Source: Pardosa pseudoannulata (Eukaryota; Arthropoda; Arachnida; Araneae; Lycosidae). Taken from it: 64,000 bases of DNA. The notes under the pieces were generated by a model. It made no database searches. It saw nothing but the letters and a program-made list of their open reading frames with translations, and had not been told where the DNA came from. Where the stretch lies: assembly GCA_032207245.1 (NCBI GenBank), contig CM063499.1, forward strand, positions 85,113,387-85,177,386, written 5' to 3'. This document shows positions 1 through 64,000 of this stretch, piece after piece. The number at the start of each line of letters is the position of its first letter. The first letter of the stretch is position 1. A program made the translations under genes and the position numbers.

Positions 1-39
1 TAACATTAACTCAATATATTGCATACATATATACAAAAT

Positions 40-954
40 TTACTTCTGAGTTTTGAAATCTGAATCAGTTAAATATAAATTCCCATAATGCATTTTCATT
101 AGCAGAATATCACTGATCCACTCTCGAGATTTTATTTTTTCTGAGATACACAGAAACTTTAAGAAGTCTAATACAAAATAAGATTTTTGTGTGATATACA
201 GATTTAAAATATTATTATACAATGCTGGAAAAGCAGCAATGTAAAATAATACATCATCTTTGAGACACAAATTCAAATTTATGCTATCAACACACAAGTT
301 GATAAAATGTTTAATAAACAGTTCTTCATCTTCAGAGTTCAATAGATTAAAAGGAAATTGTAAGAATATGTTTAAAGAATGAATCTCTTTGGGCAGTAAA
401 AATGAAAAACATGGTTGTTCAATAGAATTAAACAGTTGAAATGTTAAGTAACCCACGACTGGGTTGCCTTCACTTTGTATGAAAGCTTCTTTTAAAATTT
501 TCACAGTTTTCTGTACATTTGCTTTACTCTCTTGACATGCTTGTATCAAGACAGAATTTTTAACAGTCAATCGAACTGAGATTAGTTCATGAATATTTGT
601 TATTGTCGCACATAATTTTAGTAAAGATAATAATTCAATCTCTAGAGCTGGTGTAAAACATGAAATGATCGTCAGTTTGTACCACGCACACAGATTCTGC
701 GATTTATAAAATTCACGTACATCTTTCATAAAATTTGTATACAAAATACTAGAAATAATTTTATAATCATTAAGCTTCTTTAATGCCAAAAGAACGTTTT
801 TTAAAATCGAGCATGGTAACGATTTTTGAAGAACCAAAGAACCGATCTTACATATAATTTTGGGCAAATTCTTAATTTCTTCATTCTTTTCAAATAAATG
901 TGCATTTTCTTGAATTTTCCTTAAGATTATGTTCATAGATACAGACGAATTCAT
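40..954 (-). CDS. Unidentified helical protein, possibly first exon only
   Basis: Open frame of 304 codons starting MNSSVSMNIILRK. I do not recognise the family. The protein is Leu/Ile/Lys-rich with many hydrophobic stretches separated by charged residues, which suggests an all-helical, perhaps ARM/HEAT-like fold; this is inference. No signal peptide or clear membrane segment is visible. The frame ends in TAA at 40-42. Just before the stop, on the minus strand, lies CAGAA/GTAAAT, a plausible splice donor, and no polyadenylation signal is visible in the 39 bases beyond. This may therefore be the 5' coding exon of a longer gene that continues off the left edge. It is divergent from the myosin VI gene and probably shares its promoter region. 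Base composition is as AT-rich as the surroundings, but the length and absence of stops are unlike the intronic frames. Confidence 0.7.
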   Translation of the reverse strand: MNSSVSMNIILRKIQENAHLFEKNEEIKNLPKIICKIGSLVLQKSLPCSILKNVLLALKKLNDYKIISSILYTNFMKDVREFYKSQNLCAWYKLTIISCFTPALEIELLSLLKLCATITNIHELISVRLTVKNSVLIQACQESKANVQKTVKILKEAFIQSEGNPVVGYLTFQLFNSIEQPCFSFLLPKEIHSLNIFLQFPFNLLNSEDEELFIKHFINLCVDSINLNLCLKDDVLFYIAAFPALYNNILNLYITQKSYFVLDFLKFLCISEKIKSREWISDILLMKMHYGNLYLTDSDFKTQK

Positions 955-1330
955 ATTGTTAATGATTTAAATCACTCAAAAATAACTACTTATACTCCTA
1001 AATATTAAAAACTCCCTTAAAACAACTAAACATTTTAACATTCTACAATTAAATTAATATTTATAAATAAATTTTAAGACAACAGCATTACAACGACACT
1101 CCATCGTTTAACACACTTTCATGTTCCGCGCGCCAGATGTAAATATAAACAACATGAAATCACGTACCTTCTCGTTTGCGCGATAATGGCGTCGTTTCTC
1201 GTCCAAAACGAGACCATAGACTAAACCGAAAACGAGACTAAGGTGATCAAAAAGTCTCGAAACAGGACGAGACGCAGAATATTACCGTCAAAAAAGGGAA
1301 TCGCACATGAATCTCGTAACAAAAGATAAA
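955..1330. promoter_or_regulatory. Putative bidirectional promoter region
   Basis: This lies between the start codon of the minus-strand gene and the plus-strand myosin gene. The stretch 1100-1320 is clearly richer in G+C and CpG than the rest of the window. It holds four exact CGAGAC hexamers, three forward at 1209, 1233 and 1268 and one reversed at 1254, plus TCTCGT at 1197 and 1312. GATAATGGCGTCG at 1182-1194 resembles a YY1-type ATGGCG core-promoter element. A head-to-head gene pair sharing such a region is the simplest reading. Transcription start sites cannot be fixed from sequence alone. Confidence 0.45.
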
Positions 1331-2263
1331 ATCACGTGTTTCATAAATCAAAGAAAAGCTTAAATTCACTCGATTATGAAACCAAAACAGAAACAACAGA
1401 AAGCGAATTTATCTGACGTAAAGCTTATTTACAGTGCATTTTTGAAATGCTTTATGATGTTTTATTTTAGTACCACATGGAAAACAGTTCATTCCATGAA
1501 ATTTATAAGTAATCTTGGATGAATTTGTACATAATTTACTTTTTCTTGTTACAATCTTATATCAAATTTAAACGTATAAGCATCAGGACATCATTCAGGA
1601 ATTCTGACTTTCTTAAAAACAGTCTGTGGTTTAAAACTCGAGAGAAATACTCTTATCCACGTTATGGTCTACTCACTAAAACTTCTATTTAATATAGGAT
1701 GATTTTCTGATAATGTTTAATGCTTAAAACCGTTCGAAAACAAAGAGAAAATAAGGTTACAAACCCAATATGAATGTACCTCAATCATCCATGAAAATTT
1801 CGATTTTGGTTGAATATCTCAAAACGCAACAATTTAGCATATCTAACTGTTCATATGAAAGAAAATTTACCACTTAAGCAAATGTGCATTTAGATATAAG
1901 GTGATTTCACGCAGTAGGGCAAATTCTCAAATTATGACAATTCTGGCTTTAGTTTCAAACGGAAGGACAGTTTATTGTTTGTCTATTGGCTGTTGTAAAA
2001 ATGAAAATGAATGGGAAGGGCATTATAGTAGTTTGTGACAATGCGACAAATTGCCTTATTAGGTATATCACGAAGAAAGAATTTCTATAAGACTCATTAT
2101 AACATATTATTTCTGCATTGTTGGTACAGCTACAGTAATAAATAATCATAGAAAAGAAGTGATTCATGAAAATACTGAATAGATATCATTATGAAGTTAC
2201 ATTTATGTTCATCCAACTAAAAACTTTTTTTGAACACAAAACTTTTATTTATTTTTTTTGCAG
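1331..2263. other. Intergenic or first-intron sequence, nothing recognised
   Basis: AT-rich sequence without a convincing exon, repeat pair or RNA gene. If the myosin transcript starts near 1180-1280, this is its first intron. It ends in a T-rich tract and CAG acceptor at 2241-2263. Confidence 0.4.
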
Positions 2264-2415
2264 AAAATTGAGATGAAAGAACAGCAAACAGAAAATAAAT
2301 TTACGATTGGTTACAAAGTTGTGACGCAAAATGTGCAAATCCCCTACCAAAACCACCGGTCTCGCAACTCGGACACAAACGAAAGTTACAGGTTGTTGAT
2401 TCTCTTTAGCATCAG
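2264..2415 (+). other. MYO6: Candidate 5' untranslated exon of myosin VI
   Basis: The segment is bounded by a strong acceptor (T-rich tract then TTTTTTTTGCAG, ending 2263) and a strong donor (CAG/GTACGT at 2416). It is less AT-rich than its flanks and open in one frame across all 152 bases. Spliced to the coding exon at 4702, that frame does not continue into myosin, so the ATG at 2273 would be an upstream ORF. It could instead be an exon of an alternative transcript. Position and splice signals are seen; the role is inferred. Confidence 0.45.
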
Positions 2416-2914
2416 GTACGTAAAGTGCTACTTTTGTTATTTTCTGTTAAAGGGAGTATTGTAATTTCATTCCCTTACATTTTATGGAAATCTAAAGCTT
2501 CTAAAGTGCGATTTGTATTACCATTGGATTTTATTGAAGTAACAATATATTTATATATCCCTTTTATTGTGAGTTTTAAACTTAGTTGAACTAATTTTAT
2601 CCTAACAATTAGACTCTTTAAAAATTTATTTTTAGTTATTACAGTTACTTTTCTCTCGCTTTTGGGTCTCCGATTCTAAAATTTATTAAAAAAAATATAT
2701 AAAACTAAAAGATTATTTTGCTTCAGTTGTCTTTTCTTGAGCTCTTTGACGAAACTTAATATGTGATCAAACCTCATAATTTGCATTGACGCTGGGCCGC
2801 TTTTTACGTATTTTATGCATTATTAAAATGCATTTTTAAATAGATTACAGAATCTGTATTAATAACAGGTGATTAACCTACCAAAAAATAAAGTATGAAA
2901 AGAAAAATGGTTTT

Positions 2915-3607
2915 AAACATTAAATAGATCGTTTCGTAAGCAAAGTTTATTCTTGTCCCCAACCACGGCCGTAAAATATTTCTTGATATATTAGTATATT
3001 AATTGCAAAATTATATATAAATATATATACTCTGTGTTTTAAATGAGAAGCATATATTTTTAAAATCTTAATTGCATTATAATATATTCCACATGTATAC
3101 TGTAACATAATAGATCTTTTTGAAAATCATGGTATTGCTTGCATATTAAGTAAAAGAGATACTTTAGCAAAAATCGTTTTTGATTCATCTTATTTAATTT
3201 ACTTCTGTAATAAAAACACAGAGCAATGTTACAAATGAGTTATATATGTTTAAATGAATTATTAAACATTTTCTGTTAAACATTAAATAGATCATTTCGT
3301 AAGCAAAGTTTATTTTTGTCCTCAACAACGGCCATAAAATATTTCTTGATATATTAGTATATTAATTGCAAAATTATACAAAAATATATATACTCTGTGT
3401 TTTAAATGAGAAACATATATTTTTAAAATCTGAATTGCATTATAATATATTCCACATGTATACTGTAACATAGTAGATCTGTTTGAAAATTATGGTATTG
3501 CATATTAAGTAAAAGAGATACTTTAGCAAAAATCGTTTTGGATTCATCTTATTTAATTTGCTTCTATAATAAAAACACAGAGCAATGTTACAAGTGAGTT
3601 ATATATG
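2915..3607. repeat. Tandem duplication, 363-bp period, two copies
   Basis: The unit beginning AAACATTAAATAGATC at 2915 recurs at 3278 with roughly 95% identity and small indels; the shared text runs from there to GAGTTATATATG. The second copy is split after 3607 by the transposon at 3608-4384, and its continuation resumes at 4385. The transposon therefore inserted after the duplication. Confidence 0.85.
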
Positions 3608-4384
3608 CATGGTTTCCGCGCACCTGGAAAGTCATGGAAAATCATGAATTTAGACAATGGATTAATTTTGTCATGGAAAGTCTTGATTTTTCAAACAAAA
3701 TGAGTAAAAGCCATGGAAAGTCATGGATCCGCTAAACTACCAATTAAAAAAAATGCATTGAATTGTTTAATTCTATTTTTACTTGTCATTTGACTGAAGT
3801 TACTGAATTTGGTATTTATGTATTATTCTATTGACCCTATTGCCAAGTAAAATTTGTTCACCAAGGAAACTCAAAGTAAGAAAGCTTAATGGGTGGGTAA
3901 ATGTATATTATTCTGGGTTTTTTCTTAAATTGTAGATTAAAATTTTATTAATATAATAATTAATATTTTTTAATAAAAATTAGTTAAGAATTTTGCATAA
4001 AATATAAGTTTATCTCTAGGGCTATTGTATATAAACATTATAGGGTTACATTTGGCTATTATTCATGGTCACCAGGATAATACCAAAGTACCCTGAATTC
4101 AAATTGGAAACATTTTGATTGAAAAATTGCTGTATGATTAAACTTAGGTATGTAGATAAAACAATTTATTTTTATGTGAGTTTATTAACACTTATAAAGT
4201 AAGTTTATAGTTTTTTTATGATAAAATTCGTGTAATTTCTCTAAAAGCATATATTTTATTTGTATGTACATCAGAAGTATTATTCATATATACTTTAATG
4301 AAAGCTTTTTAAAGTCATGGAAAATGATCTGCTAAATCAGGGAAAGTCATGGATTTGAAAAATTTTATTTTGGCAGATACTCTG
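3608..4384 (+). mobile_element. 770-bp MITE family A, copy 1
   Basis: Non-autonomous DNA transposon of 777 bp starting CATGGTTTCCGC and ending GCAGATACTCTG; the ends are imperfect inverted repeats. It is flanked by a perfect 6-bp direct repeat TATATG (3602-3607 and 4385-4390). The pre-insertion site is confirmed by the uninterrupted sequence of the first tandem copy near 3241. Both ends carry iterated AGTCATGGAAA motifs. There is no coding capacity. Three more copies with the same orientation lie at 17096, 48920 and 55270. The superfamily is not assigned. Confidence 0.85.
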
Positions 4385-4390
4385 TATATG

Positions 4391-4701
4391 TTTAAATAAA
4401 TTTTGATACTGTAAAAGTTATATTCAAAATGTAATGATTTTAATTCAAATGGGGTGTACAAAATTCTGAAGCAATCGTTTCTTTAGATTGTTATTAACAG
4501 ATTATATATTGTTTTAAAGTTGTATTGTTCAAATATACCTCTGCATAATAAATATTTAATGTAGGTGTAACTTCATTGAGTAAGGTACTTAGAAATGTTG
4601 ATTAATTATAATAATTCATCATTAAAAATATTGTGTACATTGACTTTTATTTAACTTCTATATTACCTGATTGTAATGATTTAAAATTTTTTAAAGCTTA
4701 G
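4391..4701. other. Sequence upstream of first coding exon
   Basis: The remainder of the interrupted 363-bp repeat is followed by AT-rich intron. The acceptor for the first coding exon is most likely CTTAG ending at 4701, though TTAAAG ending at 4696 is possible. Confidence 0.4.
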
Positions 4702-4710
4702 ATTGATGCA

Positions 4711-62410
<57,700 letters not shown>

Positions 62411-63463
62411 GTATGTGTTATTTAGTCTCTGGCATTGTGAATAAATGTTACCTGTAGTGTTTCAATTTAAATTTTGTTTTAAATGATGCGTCAATATTGT
62501 AAGACATAGATTTAAAATGTATGTGATACCCCCAACACCTAGTTAGAAGTATGCTTGGCAGAGATTATGCACAGTGGAATCAGAGTTGGTCAGTAAAGGA
62601 GCAGTTTTAAAACAATAACAATTTATTCATAGGTAAAAAAAATCATTTCATCAGTTGAAGTACCATTCACAAATAAAGATGCCTTTCTCCCTTGGTCCCC
62701 CTCTGAAAATAATTTCTGGCTACATCCCTAGGTTACTTCATCTATGTCAATGAAAATAGTGTGTCCTAAACTACTTTAAGCGAATAAATTTTGCCATTTA
62801 TCTTAGAAATTTTTTTATGTAGTACTTTAATTTAATTAAGATGTAAGACCTTAATTTAACCAAGGCTAAAATAGCTTTTACACTAAAATAGTGAAAAAGT
62901 GATATACAACATGACCTTCCCACCTACATAACTGGAACAGGTACTGTGGGTTCTTTCTACATTGTTAGGTTGCATAAAACATTCAGACTGCCTCCAAAGT
63001 TAATAGGACAACATAAATATTTATTTTTAAAATGTTAAAATTAAATTATGAAAAAAAAAAAAAAAAAAGCATTTGTTGAAGAGCCAACCATCAGCAACCA
63101 AAATTTATGGGCGAGCAGGTTGAAAAATAACTGGAATAATCAAACCTAAGGTTGGATTTTCTTTGGTCAAAAAAAAAAAAAAAAAAAAAAGGAGAGATGT
63201 TACACCATTCCAGATACACTGTGATCTCGCTCTTCTCTCCTTTGTTGCTTCCATACGGCTCCAACCTTTGCAATAAGATTCACCAAAGTCATCGACTTCA
63301 GAAAACCTGCTTCTCACTCCCTTTTCTTACAGTTTTGCTAGAAACACCTTCACCAGCATCTATTTTTTCAATTCACACCGAAAAAATGTCAAGTTCAGAG
63401 ACTTTATGAGCCCAGTAGCCAGGTGGCTCCATTTCCTAAAGAACAGAGTGAAGGGCTCAAAGG
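62411..63463. other. Intron 26, left part
   Basis: 62672-62733 (GTCCCCCTCTGAAAATAATT then TCTGGCTACATCCCT) is a fragment of the hAT-like family at 28449. A-runs at 63051-63067 and 63170-63190. 63190-63460 is GC-richer and unidentified; no myosin exon is visible. Confidence 0.5.
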
Positions 63464-63919
63464 CAGGGCCTGATTAAAGCACGGGCTGACTGGGCCTAGG
63501 CCCTAGGCCCCCTTAATTTTAGGGGCCTCCTAAAATTTGGTACTTAATTATTAAATTTTAAATAATTTAATTAACAAAATTTGAAAATGTTTTTTGTTAA
63601 TTCTTCATGAAACCTTATTCAGAAATTAAATAAAAACAGTTAAAATGTTGACAATTTTATCTAAAACATACTCCAGTTTATATATAAAAACTTAGTTGCA
63701 AGTGTTACAGTTTACATCCTTGACAATATACAGATTTTTGGCAATCGACTGTACTACAAAGATATGTAAACATAAAAAAAAATTAATATAAACTTTCCTC
63801 CAAAAATATTCGTTTGTGTCCTCTTTCATAAACTAATTTTTTTTCCCTTGAAAGGAGGGTAGGGGGGGGGGCAAAAGACTACCAGGCCCTGGACCACACT
63901 TTGCCTTAATTGGGCCATG
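63464..63919. mobile_element. hAT-type MITE (CAGGGCCTGATTAAAGCA)
   Basis: Left end CAGGGCCTGATTAAAGCACG, inverted right end CATGGCCCAATTAAGGCAAA. Flanks CTCAAAGG (63456-63463) and TTCAAAGG (63920-63927) match at 7 of 8. 456 bp, G-rich interior, no coding. Related at its ends to 6801-7412. Confidence 0.85.
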
Positions 63920-64000
63920 TTCAAAGGGTCGATTTTCTGATATCAGGGGGGGGGGACATGTTGTAAACTCTGATCATAAGCCCAAAACCTTACAAGTAGT

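Noticed and set aside
63091..63409. Three overlapping frames of 60-85 codons with Lys or Phe runs
   Set aside because: They cross an A/T homopolymer in different frames on both strands; no protein family recognised.
62411..64000. Last myosin VI exon
   Set aside because: No sequence resembling the expected KDDMxMCELxLEETGLTRKR region was found in any frame; it must lie to the right.

Overview
This is a eukaryotic, strongly AT-rich window dominated by one gene: an unconventional myosin VI heavy chain (MYO6; the insect orthologue is called jaguar) on the + strand. It is spread over about 26 exons from 4702 to 62410. The exons join with conserved reading phase at GT-AG borders into about 1,180 codons. 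Only the last ~65 residues of the cargo-binding domain, and the stop, lie beyond the right edge. The protein carries the myosin VI hallmarks: P-loop, switch I and switch II, a TEDS-site threonine that counts to residue 405, the reverse-gear insert after the converter, one degenerate IQ motif, a highly charged single alpha helix, a MIU-like LALRLAQ core, and the RRL and WWY adaptor motifs. Intron density and repeat content suggest an arthropod, probably a chelicerate such as a spider. That assignment is inference: it rests on tRNA-type SINEs and a retroelement tail ending in AACC repeats that resemble spider repeats I recall.

Layout. 40-954 (minus) is an unidentified, probably alpha-helical protein that may be only the first exon of a longer gene. 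955-2263 is a head-to-head intergenic region with a GC/CpG-richer core near 1100-1320 that likely serves both genes. 2264-2415 looks like a 5' untranslated exon of the myosin. From 4702 rightwards there are short myosin exons separated by introns of 79 bp to 5.1 kb.

The introns are packed with mobile-element debris, many copies with readable termini and target-site duplications. There are TTAA-flanked piggyBac-type elements, one keeping the transposase zinc-binding tail. TA-flanked elements include an internally deleted Tc1 element and pogo/Tigger relics. hAT-type elements carry 8-bp duplications. Four copies of one ~770-bp element have 6-bp duplications. There is also a non-autonomous Helitron, two solo-LTR-like blocks, a LINE reverse-transcriptase relic, SINEs, several young tandem duplications and long TA/CA microsatellites.

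No transposon ORF looks intact and no second host gene is visible inside the introns. The most promising leads are a 9-nt in-frame candidate microexon in the medial tail, a transposon that may supply the branch point of exon 14, and inverted transposon copies flanking exons 13-16. In addition, several unrelated MITE families share one design: CA(G/T)G-type termini with short iterated subterminal motifs.
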